Positions 44,309 through 54,165 of a stretch of 64,000 bases of DNA are shown one piece after another. How positions within the stretch are numbered: the stretch's first letter is position 1; the number at the start of each line of letters is the position of its first letter. Position numbers and translations under genes: made by a program. The notes beneath the pieces were generated by a model. It had not been told where the DNA came from and made no database searches. It was given only the letters and a program-made list of their open reading frames with translations. The stretch comes from Myroides phaeus (GTDB lineage Bacteria > Bacteroidota > Bacteroidia > Flavobacteriales > Flavobacteriaceae), in the NCBI RefSeq assembly GCF_009799805.1, contig NZ_CP047050.1, forward strand, positions 510,001 through 574,000, in the 5' to 3' direction.

Positions 44309-45871
44309 TTAATTGATTTCGAAAGTACAAGGGGCTGTTTTTTTCAAAGCATAATTTCCTGCTCCTTCTAAACGTACCTTAATATCAGATATCACAACAA
44401 CATCTCCTATTCTTGCTCTTCTAATCGCTGCTTTAGCTCTATCATTCATTCTATTACCAGCAACTACTACACTTGGTTCTCCTGGCACTTGAAGTACAAA
44501 ACTTGTTACAGTTAAGTTCACATCAAAATCAAAATCATCAAGTTTAGCTCCTACAGTAACTATCTCTAAGTTTGACTTAGGTCCCTTAGCTGCATACTCT
44601 CCACGTACAGTTCCTCTTGGAGAAGGAATATCTTTAATACGGAAAACTTTGCTATCAGAAACTCTTTGTCCATCAGGTAAAGTTCCAGAAACATTAATAG
44701 ATACTTCACGTCCTGCTTGAGGATTTAAGATGTACGCTCCAACTCTTCCAGCTTTAGATAAACCAGGAGCTGACGCTACAACCTTATCATCACTAATTCC
44801 AGCAAATGAAATAGTCAATGGGTTAGCAACACCACGATACACTACGTTCATTTTATCTGCAGAAATATTAGCAGAGTTAGGTTTTGGTACAACAACGTAA
44901 TTTCCTTTAATTGGAATCTCCACTGGACTACCTTCTTCCATAAAAGTAAACAATCCTTTGATGTCGTGTTCTCCTACATTTCCTGTATTAAAGTTTAAGT
45001 TAACTTGACCTTCACTTAAAGACTTATTCAAGTCGATTGTCTGTCCGTTTACTGTAACTTTAGTAGGTACTGTTGATTTATCGTATCTACCTAATACTAC
45101 TTTACCTTTGAATGCTTCACCTGCAAAATATGTAGACTTGTCAGAAATAACAAATGCTTCATAGTTACGCATTGACGCAGCTTGTGTAAGTGTATTACCT
45201 AACAAACTATTATAAATTTCATGCTCAATTACCTTTGCATCATTTTGCATTGTTGACAATTTTGTCAATGTCGCAATTGCAGGGAAACCTTGGAAATTAT
45301 AATTCAAATATGGTTTAGTGATACCCTGACTATCTTTCACATCGTTAATATCAAATCTATTATCAAGATCAATAACGATTGGTTGAAACTTAGTATCAGC
45401 TAAAACAGTTTTAATATCAGTTTTATACTTTTCTATTGCATTGATAAAAGCTTGTCCTTCTTCAGAGTAATTATCCCCTGCGAACCAAGCAGCATCAATC
45501 AAATCTCCTTTATCCATACGCTCAGCTGGTAACTTACCATCAGCTGTTCTTTCTCCTTCAAAACCTTCAGTTATTCCAGATTTCAACTGATCAACGTATG
45601 CATAAAACTCCTTAGTAATACCAGAAACTTTCTTGGCAATTTCATAAGGCCCCTTAAAACGAGTTGGATCATCTGTTGCTTTTTCACCCAAACCATTCAA
45701 CAATTCATCATTGCTTAGAATAGCAGCGCTATTAGCAGACTCAAACTTCTCGTTAACCATACCAAAAGCAGAAAGAACCTCCTTCGACATCTGAAGTGCC
45801 ATCATTGCGATAAACACCAGATACATCAAGTTAATCATCTTCTGCCTTGGAGTCAATTTTTGTTTTGCCAT
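44309..45871 (-). CDS. gldM: Gliding motility / type IX secretion protein GldM
   Basis: A 520-residue inner-membrane protein that couples the GldL motor to the periplasmic ring. A short cytoplasmic start MAKQKLTPRQKM leads into one membrane helix (about 13-33, LMYLVFIAMMALQMS), then the long periplasmic part made of four beta/helical domains, ending near ALKKTAPCTFEIN. The protein pairs with GldL to form the proton-driven motor. It begins 29 bases after gldL and ends 35 bases before gldN. Confidence 0.97.
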   Translation of the reverse strand: MAKQKLTPRQKMINLMYLVFIAMMALQMSKEVLSAFGMVNEKFESANSAAILSNDELLNGLGEKATDDPTRFKGPYEIAKKVSGITKEFYAYVDQLKSGITEGFEGERTADGKLPAERMDKGDLIDAAWFAGDNYSEEGQAFINAIEKYKTDIKTVLADTKFQPIVIDLDNRFDINDVKDSQGITKPYLNYNFQGFPAIATLTKLSTMQNDAKVIEHEIYNSLLGNTLTQAASMRNYEAFVISDKSTYFAGEAFKGKVVLGRYDKSTVPTKVTVNGQTIDLNKSLSEGQVNLNFNTGNVGEHDIKGLFTFMEEGSPVEIPIKGNYVVVPKPNSANISADKMNVVYRGVANPLTISFAGISDDKVVASAPGLSKAGRVGAYILNPQAGREVSINVSGTLPDGQRVSDSKVFRIKDIPSPRGTVRGEYAAKGPKSNLEIVTVGAKLDDFDFDVNLTVTSFVLQVPGEPSVVVAGNRMNDRAKAAIRRARIGDVVVISDIKVRLEGAGNYALKKTAPCTFEIN

Positions 45872-45900
45872 TACCTTATAATATTTTTACGAATTATAAA

Positions 45901-46572
45901 CTAATTAGCATTTCTATTTCCACCCATAGCAGAAAGCATTCCACCATAAACAGTATTAAGAGATGATAAGTTATTTGTTAATGCTTGCATTTGCTCTTTT
46001 AACTTAACGTTATTTTCTGCAACTGCTTGATTGATCTCTGCATTTTTACTTGCACTGTCTAATTGTACTTTATACATCGCGTTTAATGACTCTAACTGTT
46101 TGGCAGCTAAATTCATTTCTTCAGCATATTTCTTAGTAGAAGCAACAGAATCTACAGCAGGTCCCATTTCTCTTGAAGCAGCTTCAAAATTGCGAATGCT
46201 TGTACCTAAACTTTTCATTAACTCACCATCAATCTTAGCTTCTTTCAACATATCATCTAATTTCTTAGAAAGTGATACTTCAGTAGCTTCAGGATTTACT
46301 GCTTGAGTTTGTTCATTTTTAAATTTTCTTATTTCTTTTGACTCCCCTTCATTTAATTCTGGGAAAACTTTTGCCCAATCTAAATCGTCATCTACTGGTT
46401 CAAATGCAGAGATAGCAAAAATAAATGCCTCTACTAATAAACCTACAGTTAACATATTATTACCATTCAATGGACCAAACTCCATATGAGTAATTTTAAA
46501 TAATGCACCAATGATTACAACTGACGCCCCCATTCCATAACAGAAGTTCATCACTTTTTTAGGTATTGCCAT
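45901..46572 (-). CDS. gldL: Gliding motility / type IX secretion motor protein GldL
   Basis: A 223-residue inner-membrane protein, the proton-channel half of the GldLM motor. Two membrane helices lie at about 10-28 and 40-57. The second contains an acidic residue in the membrane (Glu48 in GLLVEAFIFAIS), matching the glutamate known to be needed for proton use in Flavobacterium GldL, and the first is followed by KITHM with Lys27 and His29. The rest is a charged cytoplasmic coiled-coil domain. It follows gldK by 38 bases. Confidence 0.95.
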   Translation of the reverse strand: MAIPKKVMNFCYGMGASVVIIGALFKITHMEFGPLNGNNMLTVGLLVEAFIFAISAFEPVDDDLDWAKVFPELNEGESKEIRKFKNEQTQAVNPEATEVSLSKKLDDMLKEAKIDGELMKSLGTSIRNFEAASREMGPAVDSVASTKKYAEEMNLAAKQLESLNAMYKVQLDSASKNAEINQAVAENNVKLKEQMQALTNNLSSLNTVYGGMLSAMGGNRNAN

Positions 46573-46610
46573 AGCTATTTTTTTCTTTTTTTTTATTTTT
46601 TCCCTTATAA

Positions 46611-48011
46611 TTAACGAGCCATTCTTGCAGCATTCACTTTTGATAAAGAACCAGAAACAGATTGAACCGTTCTGAATCCAACATAACTTCTTGCTGAGTC
46701 AGCATATTCTTTATCACGTTTAGCAACTTGTAAGAAATAAGCAGGATCTCTCCATGAACCACCTCTAACTACTTTTAAAGGACTATCACTTCTTCTATTT
46801 CTTGGTTTTAAAGTTGACATATAATCATAGCTTGAAACATCATATGTAGAACTTGTCCACTCAGACACGTTACCAGCCATATTATATAAGTTATATCCGT
46901 TTGGAGGATATGCACGTACATCTGCAGTGTATAAAGCACCATCAGCGGCGTAATCATTTCTTGTAGGTTTAAAGTTTGCCATAAAACATCCTTTTTCATC
47001 TACAGTATAAGGACCTCCCCAAGGATACATAGCTCCTTCAAGACCTCCTCTTGCAGCATATTCCCACTCGCTTTCCATTGGTAAACGGTATTCTTGAATA
47101 TCAACTGCTTGCTTATTTTGTTTTAAATGTGTGTTTTTATACATTGTTCTCCAAGCAGCAAATGCTTTAGCTTGGTGCCAATTCACACCTACAACAGGAT
47201 ACTCTCCAAAAGCTTCGTGCCAAAAATAATCGTTGTGCATTGGCTCATTATAAGAGTACTTAAATTCTTTAATCCAACGTGTAGTATCAGGATAAATTAA
47301 TAAATTCTCTGTTTTAAGGTGTCTTTGTCTTTTTCCTCTTGTGTCTGCAGAACGATCACTAATCGCAGCATCAACATCAATGTAAGTATATTTAAACTTT
47401 AATTTAGACACATCAAAAGTAGTTAATCCATTATATGTATCTCTTGCAGAAATATATAATGAATCCATTACCTCAACATAATGCTCGTCTGGATATCTAT
47501 TAACATCATTTACCAAATTAACTTTCTTATTTAATAAACGACCTGCATAAATATCATCAGATGCTTGTAAGCTATAGTAGTTTTCATACATATATCTTTG
47601 GTAAGCAGTCATCTTATCTAAATTTTCTTCTGCATCAACAAATGCATAAGCACCTATTCCTCCAGATTCTTTTGTCATCCCCATTTCATCTGCAGCAATT
47701 GCTAATTTTGTACGAATGATAGAATCTTTTACCCAGTTAACAAATTTTCTATATTGATTATTAGACACTTCTGTCTCATCCATATAGAACGAACCAACAG
47801 TTACTGTTTTTATAGGAGCATCTTGAACACCCAAGATATCTTCATTTGCTTGTCCCATTGTAAATGTTCCCCCAGGAATTCTTGACATTCCTTGTGGTTT
47901 TTGAACATCCCATCTCTTTCCAGGATCTCCGCCTAACAATTCACCACGATCTCCAGTTCCACAACTGGCTAACAAGGTTAACATAGCTCCTAATGTAATG
48001 ATCTTCTTCAT
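46611..48011 (-). CDS. gldK: Gliding motility / type IX secretion lipoprotein GldK
   Basis: A 466-residue outer-membrane lipoprotein, the partner of GldN in the T9SS ring. The signal peptide ends in LLASC (Cys17). The body is a formylglycine-generating-enzyme-like (SUMF1) fold: IPGGTFTMGQ (about 46-55), MDETEVSNNQYRKFV (about 77-91), YRLPMESEWEYAARGG (about 306-321), MAGNVSEWTSS (about 383-393) and KVVRGGSWRD near 417. It is a structural, not a catalytic, member of that fold. It is the first gene of the operon; a -7 box TAGCTTTG lies upstream at 48082-48089. Confidence 0.97.
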   Translation of the reverse strand: MKKIITLGAMLTLLASCGTGDRGELLGGDPGKRWDVQKPQGMSRIPGGTFTMGQANEDILGVQDAPIKTVTVGSFYMDETEVSNNQYRKFVNWVKDSIIRTKLAIAADEMGMTKESGGIGAYAFVDAEENLDKMTAYQRYMYENYYSLQASDDIYAGRLLNKKVNLVNDVNRYPDEHYVEVMDSLYISARDTYNGLTTFDVSKLKFKYTYIDVDAAISDRSADTRGKRQRHLKTENLLIYPDTTRWIKEFKYSYNEPMHNDYFWHEAFGEYPVVGVNWHQAKAFAAWRTMYKNTHLKQNKQAVDIQEYRLPMESEWEYAARGGLEGAMYPWGGPYTVDEKGCFMANFKPTRNDYAADGALYTADVRAYPPNGYNLYNMAGNVSEWTSSTYDVSSYDYMSTLKPRNRRSDSPLKVVRGGSWRDPAYFLQVAKRDKEYADSARSYVGFRTVQSVSGSLSKVNAARMAR

Positions 48012-48081
48012 ATAATTTTAGGTTTTTTATATATTACTCTTAAAAAACTAATGAGTATTTCTTTTATTATTTTTCACAAAA

Positions 48082-48089
48082 CAAAGCTA
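48082..48089 (-). promoter_or_regulatory. -7 promoter element of gldKLMN (TAGCTTTG)
   Basis: On the minus strand TAGCTTTG matches the TAnnTTTG consensus, 70 bases before gldK. No clear -33 box. It lies in the 121-bp gap after the arginase-fold gene. Confidence 0.45.
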
Positions 48090-48132
48090 AAAATTAATTT
48101 AACTAAATTACTTAAAAAAGTTAAAATTTTAA

Positions 48133-49275
48133 TTATAGCAAACTTTTTTTCAATGTACGCCACCATCTTTCGGGTACATTTTGACTTATAGCCAATTCAT
48201 AATCTTCATAACTACAAGGTAACAATACCTTTCGCTCCGTATTATTAAAGAATACAGGTGCTTCTACCCACCATCTCTCTGATACATCACTTTTAAAGAA
48301 AATCAAATCATCATAACCTTCAACAGGCACAATGTATTTTAAGTAACTTTCTTTACTCACAAACGGGTATTCGTTAGATCTAAAATTTACACCTTCAACA
48401 AAATACCACAATATCTGTGCTATTAATAACGTCTCATTTTTGTTATTATTATAATTAAAAATACCAAAAGACGAAACTCTATCACTTAATCCTGAATAAC
48501 GAGCTAAAGAACAAATCTCTTTTCCGTCGAATCCATTGGGATTAAAAAAATCAAAATTACCTGAATCACCTGATTTTACAACACCCATATCAATACTAAT
48601 GATATCTGCATCTCTCAAAACAGGCTCTGCTAATTTTATATTCTTTGTTATCTCTCCTACTCTATATGCCTCAAAATATAAACTTTCTATCAAGTCGATT
48701 TCTTCTTGGGCATTAAAATAAGTCTGATATCCTATATTAGAAAAATTAAACAAATTAACAGGTTCTTCCATAATAATGCGAGACAAAAAACTCTCTGCAG
48801 GAAAACTTCCTTCTTTAGCTAAATCCAACTTGGCATCAATGGATACTAAGTTGACCATTTGCTCTAATTTGTCATATCCTCTATAAATAGCATAGGTCAT
48901 ATCTTGTGAACCTCCAATCACAATTGGAATAACACCATTTTTAACCAAGTCACCAACTAAGGTTTTTAATAAAAAATAAGTGTCTTGCAATTGTTCTCCA
49001 GGCAAAATATCACCTAAGTCAATCATATTTGTACTCCAGTTTCCAGGAAACAAAGCATAAAAGGCTTTTCTAATTTTAGATATATCAACAATATCATCAT
49101 CGTTATTAAAACCACGATTATCTACTACTCCTATAATCGCAATTCGATATCTATTGTAGTTTTCAAAATTACCACCAGAAAAAAAAGTAATTTTCTTACC
49201 TAAAGATTGACTTGGCAATCCGTCAATATAGTTTATTAACTCATCTCCGATAGGTCTTAATAACTCATATAACAT
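48133..49275 (-). CDS. Arginase/formimidoylglutamase-fold protein with degenerate metal site
   Basis: A 380-residue protein with the ureohydrolase (arginase) fold. The three family motifs are recognisable but altered: GGSQD (121-125) where active enzymes have GG(D/N)H; DAKLD (147-151) where they have DAHxD; and SIDMG (227-231) where they have DxD. The two His ligands and one Asp of the manganese pair are thus lost, so ureohydrolase activity is unlikely. It may be a structural or binding protein. It sits 3 bases after topA and just upstream of gldK. Automatic annotation would probably call it formimidoylglutamase, which could mislead given hutU in the same window. Confidence 0.82.
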   Translation of the reverse strand: MLYELLRPIGDELINYIDGLPSQSLGKKITFFSGGNFENYNRYRIAIIGVVDNRGFNNDDDIVDISKIRKAFYALFPGNWSTNMIDLGDILPGEQLQDTYFLLKTLVGDLVKNGVIPIVIGGSQDMTYAIYRGYDKLEQMVNLVSIDAKLDLAKEGSFPAESFLSRIIMEEPVNLFNFSNIGYQTYFNAQEEIDLIESLYFEAYRVGEITKNIKLAEPVLRDADIISIDMGVVKSGDSGNFDFFNPNGFDGKEICSLARYSGLSDRVSSFGIFNYNNNKNETLLIAQILWYFVEGVNFRSNEYPFVSKESYLKYIVPVEGYDDLIFFKSDVSERWWVEAPVFFNNTERKVLLPCSYEDYELAISQNVPERWWRTLKKSLL

Positions 49276-49278
49276 ATT

Positions 49279-51828
49279 CTACTTCGTTTTGGTAGTTTTT
49301 GTTGTTGTTGCCTTTTTTGTCGTTGTTGCTTTTTTCGTAGCTGTTGTTTTTTTAGCAGCAGTTTTCTTCGCTGGTGTTTTCTTCGCTGGTGTTTTAGCCT
49401 CAATCATTGCTTTTACTTCATCTAACGTCAAAGCTGCAGCATCAACTTCCTTGCCTAATTCTATTTTTACTTTTCCTTTTAGAATCACCGAACGTCCCCA
49501 ACGTGCTTTTTCAACGCGAATTCCTTCTTCTGCCCAATCATGTAAAACTTTTTCCTTCTCTTTTTTGATTTTATCCTCGATTAATTCGTTGATATCGTCA
49601 TTTGAAAGATTGTCAAAATTATACTTCTTATTAACATTAATAAAAATACCATTCCACTTTAAGTAAGGACCAAAACGACCTACACCCTTTTGAACTGGCA
49701 ATCCTTGGTAGCTTGCAATTGGAGCATCTGCTTGCTCTTTTTCTTTGATTAATTCAACTGCTCTTTCGTAAGTAACATCCAAAGGTTCTTCTCCTTTTGG
49801 CAATGAAATAAACACTTTACCAAATCGAACATACGGACCAAAACGCCCATTGTTCACCTCTACTTCCTCTTCTTTATACTGTCCTAAAACTTTAGGCAAT
49901 AAGAAAAGAGTTAATGCCTCTTCTAAAGTAATTGTACCAATATTTTGGTCTGGTGCTAAACTTGCAAACTGTTTTTCCTCATCTTCAGGATCTCCAATTT
50001 GTGCAACTGGACCGAACTTAGCTAAACGAACTAATACCGTTTTTCCACTCACAGGGTGTATTCCTAAAATACGCTCTCCTGATTCACGTTCTGCATTTTC
50101 TTCTACATCTTTTACAGTTGGGTGGAAATGGTCATAAAATTCTTTCATCATTTTAGCCCAATCTTCATTCCCTGCAGCAATCTCATCAAAGTCTTGCTCT
50201 ACTTTTGCTGTAAAGTTATAATCTAAAATAGTTTTGAAATTCTTTACTAAAAAATCGTTTACAATGATTCCGATATCAGTAGGTACTAACTTCCCTTTAT
50301 CAGAACCTGTCTTTTCAACTAACTCTTTTTGCTTAATTTCTCCACCTCTTAATACCATCATTTTATAAGGACGCTCTTTTCCTTCTGTCTCTCCTTTTTC
50401 TACATAATTACGTGCCATAATCGTAGAGATTGTCGGTGCATAAGTAGATGGACGACCAATACCAAGCTCTTCTAACTTCTTAACTAAAGAAGCTTCTGTA
50501 TAACGAGCAGCTGGCTTTGTAAAACGTTGTGTAGCAACCAAAGAATTTTGCTGTAAATACTCACCTACGCGTAATGCTGGTAAAATACCTTCTACTTCTT
50601 CATCTTCATCATCGTGTCCTTCTAAATATACTTTTAAGAATCCTTCAAAAAGTAATACCTCTCCTGAAGCAGCAAAATAATCTTTAAACTTATTTGCTTC
50701 AATTTTCACGTTTGTACGTTCTAATTTCGCATCACTCATTTGAGAAGCTAAAGTACGCTTCCAAATCAAATCGTATAATCTTGCTTGATCTCTATCTACT
50801 GGTGCAGTATGCAAAGCCATATTAGTAGGACGAATTGCTTCGTGGGCTTCTTGTGCTCCTTTACTTTTTGTAGTATAGGTACGAGGTTTTGAATACTCTG
50901 CTCCGTATGATTTAGTAATCTCAGCAGCAGCAGCACTCATTGCATCATTAGACAAGTTCACACTATCCGTTCTCATATAAGTGATTAATCCACTTTCATA
51001 TAAGCGCTGTGCTAACATCATTGTTTGTCCTACTGAATAATGCAATTTTCTTGCTGCCTCTTGTTGTAACGTAGACGTTGTAAAGGGAGCCGCTGGAGAT
51101 TTTTTAGCTGGTTTAGTCTCTAAATCTCCTACTCTATATTCTGCTCCAATATTTAGAGCTAAAAAGTCGTGTGCTTCTTTTTCTGTTGCAAAGTTCTTAG
51201 GTAACTTTGCTTTTAACACCTTTCCTTCTGCTGTTTTAAACTCGGCAGAAATGTGGTAAGATGAATTCACATTGAATTCATTAATATCGCGTTCGCGTTC
51301 TACTATCAACCTTACAGCTACAGACTGAACCCTACCTGCTGATAAACCTCCTTTTACTTTTTTCCATAAAACAGGAGATAATTCATACCCAACAAGTCTA
51401 TCAAGTACACGTCTTGCTTGTTGTGCATTTACTAAATTATAATCAATTTGTCTCGGATTATCAATTGCTTTTAAAATAGCCGTCTTGGTAATCTCATGAA
51501 AAACAATACGTTTTGTATTCTCATTCTTCAAATTTAGCTCCTCTGCTAAGTGCCATGCAATAGCTTCTCCCTCACGGTCCTCATCGGATGCTAACCAAAC
51601 CATCTCTGCTCTCTTTGCAAGATCTTTTAGTTTTTTAACTACCGCCTTCTTATCACTTGAAACCTCATACTTCGGTTTAAAGTTATTATCTACATCTACT
51701 CCTATCTCTTTTGACGGTAAATCAGCTATGTGTCCATAACTTGACTCAACTTGGTAATCTTGTCCTAAAAATTTTTCAATGGTTTTTGCCTTTGCAGGTG
51801 ACTCAACAATCACTAAATTCTTTGCCAT
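49279..51828 (-). CDS. topA: DNA topoisomerase I (type IA)
   Basis: An 849-residue topoisomerase that relaxes negative supercoils. TOPRIM domain at the N-terminus (LVIVESPAKAKTI; DEDREGEAIAWHL), the type IA core, and the active-site tyrosine in GLITYMRTDSV. The C-terminus has Toprim_C repeats in place of zinc ribbons (VNNGRFGPYVRFGK; GVGRFGPYLKW) and ends in a Lys/Thr/Ala-rich tail (about 812-849, units PAKKT and KKATTT), which resembles histone H1-type tails. Promoter: TATTTTTGC on the minus strand at 51847-51855. The arginase-fold gene follows 3 bases later. Confidence 0.97.
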   Translation of the reverse strand: MAKNLVIVESPAKAKTIEKFLGQDYQVESSYGHIADLPSKEIGVDVDNNFKPKYEVSSDKKAVVKKLKDLAKRAEMVWLASDEDREGEAIAWHLAEELNLKNENTKRIVFHEITKTAILKAIDNPRQIDYNLVNAQQARRVLDRLVGYELSPVLWKKVKGGLSAGRVQSVAVRLIVERERDINEFNVNSSYHISAEFKTAEGKVLKAKLPKNFATEKEAHDFLALNIGAEYRVGDLETKPAKKSPAAPFTTSTLQQEAARKLHYSVGQTMMLAQRLYESGLITYMRTDSVNLSNDAMSAAAAEITKSYGAEYSKPRTYTTKSKGAQEAHEAIRPTNMALHTAPVDRDQARLYDLIWKRTLASQMSDAKLERTNVKIEANKFKDYFAASGEVLLFEGFLKVYLEGHDDEDEEVEGILPALRVGEYLQQNSLVATQRFTKPAARYTEASLVKKLEELGIGRPSTYAPTISTIMARNYVEKGETEGKERPYKMMVLRGGEIKQKELVEKTGSDKGKLVPTDIGIIVNDFLVKNFKTILDYNFTAKVEQDFDEIAAGNEDWAKMMKEFYDHFHPTVKDVEENAERESGERILGIHPVSGKTVLVRLAKFGPVAQIGDPEDEEKQFASLAPDQNIGTITLEEALTLFLLPKVLGQYKEEEVEVNNGRFGPYVRFGKVFISLPKGEEPLDVTYERAVELIKEKEQADAPIASYQGLPVQKGVGRFGPYLKWNGIFINVNKKYNFDNLSNDDINELIEDKIKKEKEKVLHDWAEEGIRVEKARWGRSVILKGKVKIELGKEVDAAALTLDEVKAMIEAKTPAKKTPAKKTAAKKTTATKKATTTKKATTTKTTKTK

Positions 51829-51846
51829 ACTTCATTATTTTGTAGA

Positions 51847-51855
51847 GCAAAAATA
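51847..51855 (-). promoter_or_regulatory. -7 promoter element of topA (TATTTTTGC)
   Basis: On the minus strand TATTTTTGC fits TAnnTTTG plus C, 18 bases before the topA start. No -33 box is evident. Confidence 0.45.
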
Positions 51856-52626
51856 TATGATTTTTTTGAATATATCTGCTCTCTCCTTTATTAATAGTCC
51901 TTTTAAGTAATATGCGCGCATACTAATTTCGGTATAACTTGATCATTTTGCTATAAATACCCCAACTTTACACGGAGATATAAACAAATTTAATATTTTT
52001 CTAAACAAACAAAGTAAATCTTATAAATTTCAACTATATCCTAAAAAGTTCTAAATTTCAATATTTATCTCTCTTTTTCAATCTTAAATAACACTCACAT
52101 CCTTAAAACGACAATTATTTATCCCCTTTATATAAAGGTACAATATTCTTGTATATTAACATAGCTCTCTTTTGTTCTAAATATTATCCTTAATTTTACT
52201 TTCTGTATAAGATATCCATTAATACTTTACCTTAAAAACACAATCTCTTAAAACGTAGTTTTTAATAAAAATGAACCACTTCTTCTCTTTACAAAAGAAG
52301 AGAATTCCTTTACTACAGATAACCACTTAGAATAGGTTTAATCAGACCTCGTTCCAGTCAAATTCGACACTAATTCGACACTCCTTCGGAAAAAGGCCCT
52401 GTTTTCCGAAGGAATCTGGTACTTGTCTCGAAGTTATCTCGAACATAATACAATAGAAACTCCTACAACTCACTTTGTAAACGCTTCTTTAACGAAAAAA
52501 TCACTTACTAAATAAACTTCAAAACCTCTTAGAACACTTGTACTTAACGAAATCTCGCTTTAAAAGCACCTTATTTATATGTCAGCTATCACTCCTTTAA
52601 AATAGTGTCAAATATATAGCTGTCAT
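51856..52626. other. Long non-coding region between divergent topA and miaB
   Basis: About 770 bases with no coding frame above background on either strand. It holds the palindromic repeat at 52358-52446. Near the miaB end, GTCA occurs four times (52581, 52606, 52622, 52631), including an imperfect inverse pair GTCAGCTAT / ATAGCTGTCA. The rest is featureless AT-rich DNA. Confidence 0.5.
52358..52446. repeat. Dispersed palindromic intergenic repeat, copy B
   Basis: Second copy of the element at 14809-14910. Direct repeats of TTCGACAC (52363-52370 and 52374-52381) lead into a perfect 12-bp hairpin, TCCTTCGGAAAA (52382-52393) with TTTTCCGAAGGA (52402-52413), and the tail GTTATCTCGAAC. The inner stem is longer than in copy A, and the outer inverse copy is degraded. 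Confidence 0.7.
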
Positions 52627-52658
52627 CTTGTCAGTTATCTAAAAAAAAGTATCTTTGC
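52627..52658 (+). promoter_or_regulatory. Promoter of the miaB operon
   Basis: CTTG (52627-52630), 19 bases, then TATCTTTGC (52650-52658): the same -33/-7 geometry as three of the tRNA promoters. The miaB start is 33 bases downstream. Confidence 0.75.
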
Positions 52659-52691
52659 CCCATATAAGTAAAACACCCTTAGAGCAATCTT

Positions 52692-54140
52692 ATGGAAAAG
52701 GTAATTGACGAAAATAAACAAGGTACAAGCCTACAATTAGAGAAAAAAGAGAACAACGGTAAGAAGCTTTTTATTGAAAGCTATGGTTGTCAAATGAACT
52801 TTTCAGATAGTGAAATTGTAGCTTCAATCCTTTCTGAAGAAGGATATAATACAACAGATAATTTAGAAGAAGCGGATTTAGTGTTAGTAAACACTTGCTC
52901 AATTAGAGATAAGGCAGAACAAACTGTTCGTAAACGTCTTGATCAATACAACCGTATTAAAAAGAAAAACCCAGGAATGAAAGTTGGGGTTCTTGGTTGT
53001 ATGGCTGAACGTTTAAAAAGTAAATTCTTAGAAGAGGAAAAAATTGTAGATATGGTTGTTGGACCAGATGCTTACAAAGATATTCCAAACTTACTAAGAG
53101 ATGTAGAAGAAGGTAGAGACGCTATTAACGTTATTCTTTCTAAAGAAGAAACGTATGGTGATATTTCTCCTGTTCGTTTACAAAGTAATGGTGTTACCGC
53201 TTTTGTATCAATCACAAGAGGATGTGACAATATGTGTACATTCTGTGTTGTTCCTTTTACAAGAGGTAGAGAAAGAAGTCGTGACCCTCAAAGTATCTTA
53301 ACGGAAATTAAAGACTTACAAGAAAGAGGCTTTAAAGAGATTACTCTTTTAGGTCAGAATGTTGATAGCTATTTATGGTATGGTGGTGGTCTTAAAAAAG
53401 ACTTTGACAAAGCTACTGAAATGCAAAAGGCAACAGCAATGGACTTTGCTCAATTATTAGAGCAATGTGCGATTTCTTTCCCTAAAATGCGTTTTAGATT
53501 CTCAACGTCTAATCCACAAGATATGCACGAAGAGGTTCTTCACGTAATTGCAAAATACCACAATGTTTGTAAATACATTCACTTACCTGTGCAATCAGGA
53601 AGTACTCGTATTTTAGAAGAAATGAACCGTCAACATACAAGAGAAGAATATATTGCCTTGGTAGATAAGATTTACGAAATCATCCCTGGTATTTCTCTTT
53701 CTCAAGATATGATTACAGGTTTCCCTACTGAGACAGAAGAGGATCATAAAGATACTTTGTCACTAATGGAACACGTAAGATATGACTTCGGTTTTATGTT
53801 TGCTTATTCTGAAAGACCAGGCACACTTGCAGCAAGAAAATTAGAAGATGATGTACCTGAAGAGGTTAAAAAACGTCGCCTTTCAGAAATTATTGCTGTT
53901 CAAAATAAAATCAGCTTGGAAAGAACACAACGTTTTGTTGGTCAAACTGTAGAGGTCTTGATTGAAAAAACATCTAAGCGTTCTGAACAAGAATGGTCTG
54001 GAAGAAACTCTCAAAATACTACTGCTGTTTTCCCTAAAGAAAACTATAAAGTAGGAGATTTTGTAATGGTAGAAGTTACTGATTGTACTTCTGCTACATT
54101 AATTGGAAAAGCTGTAGGATATTCTCCTATGCAAGAATAG
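52692..54140 (+). CDS. miaB: tRNA-2-methylthio-N6-dimethylallyladenosine synthase MiaB
   Basis: A 482-residue radical-SAM methylthiotransferase that adds the methylthio group at A37 of tRNAs. The N-terminal MTTase domain has its three cluster cysteines in [13 protein letters not shown] (Cys33), LVNTCSIRD and VLGCMAE. The radical SAM motif is CDNMCTFC (CxxxCxxC) within [20 protein letters not shown] domain closes the protein (about 410-475). It is the first gene of a five-gene operon. Confidence 0.97.
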   Translation: MEKVIDENKQGTSLQLEKKENNGKKLFIESYGCQMNFSDSEIVASILSEEGYNTTDNLEEADLVLVNTCSIRDKAEQTVRKRLDQYNRIKKKNPGMKVGVLGCMAERLKSKFLEEEKIVDMVVGPDAYKDIPNLLRDVEEGRDAINVILSKEETYGDISPVRLQSNGVTAFVSITRGCDNMCTFCVVPFTRGRERSRDPQSILTEIKDLQERGFKEITLLGQNVDSYLWYGGGLKKDFDKATEMQKATAMDFAQLLEQCAISFPKMRFRFSTSNPQDMHEEVLHVIAKYHNVCKYIHLPVQSGSTRILEEMNRQHTREEYIALVDKIYEIIPGISLSQDMITGFPTETEEDHKDTLSLMEHVRYDFGFMFAYSERPGTLAARKLEDDVPEEVKKRRLSEIIAVQNKISLERTQRFVGQTVEVLIEKTSKRSEQEWSGRNSQNTTAVFPKENYKVGDFVMVEVTDCTSATLIGKAVGYSPMQE

Positions 54141-54165
54141 TTTATTATAATTATCACGTCAAACG

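Noticed and set aside
48133..49275. Assigning formimidoylglutamase or arginase activity (a match for hutU in the same window)
   Set aside because: The metal ligands are replaced at all three motifs, so the enzyme name is not supported.
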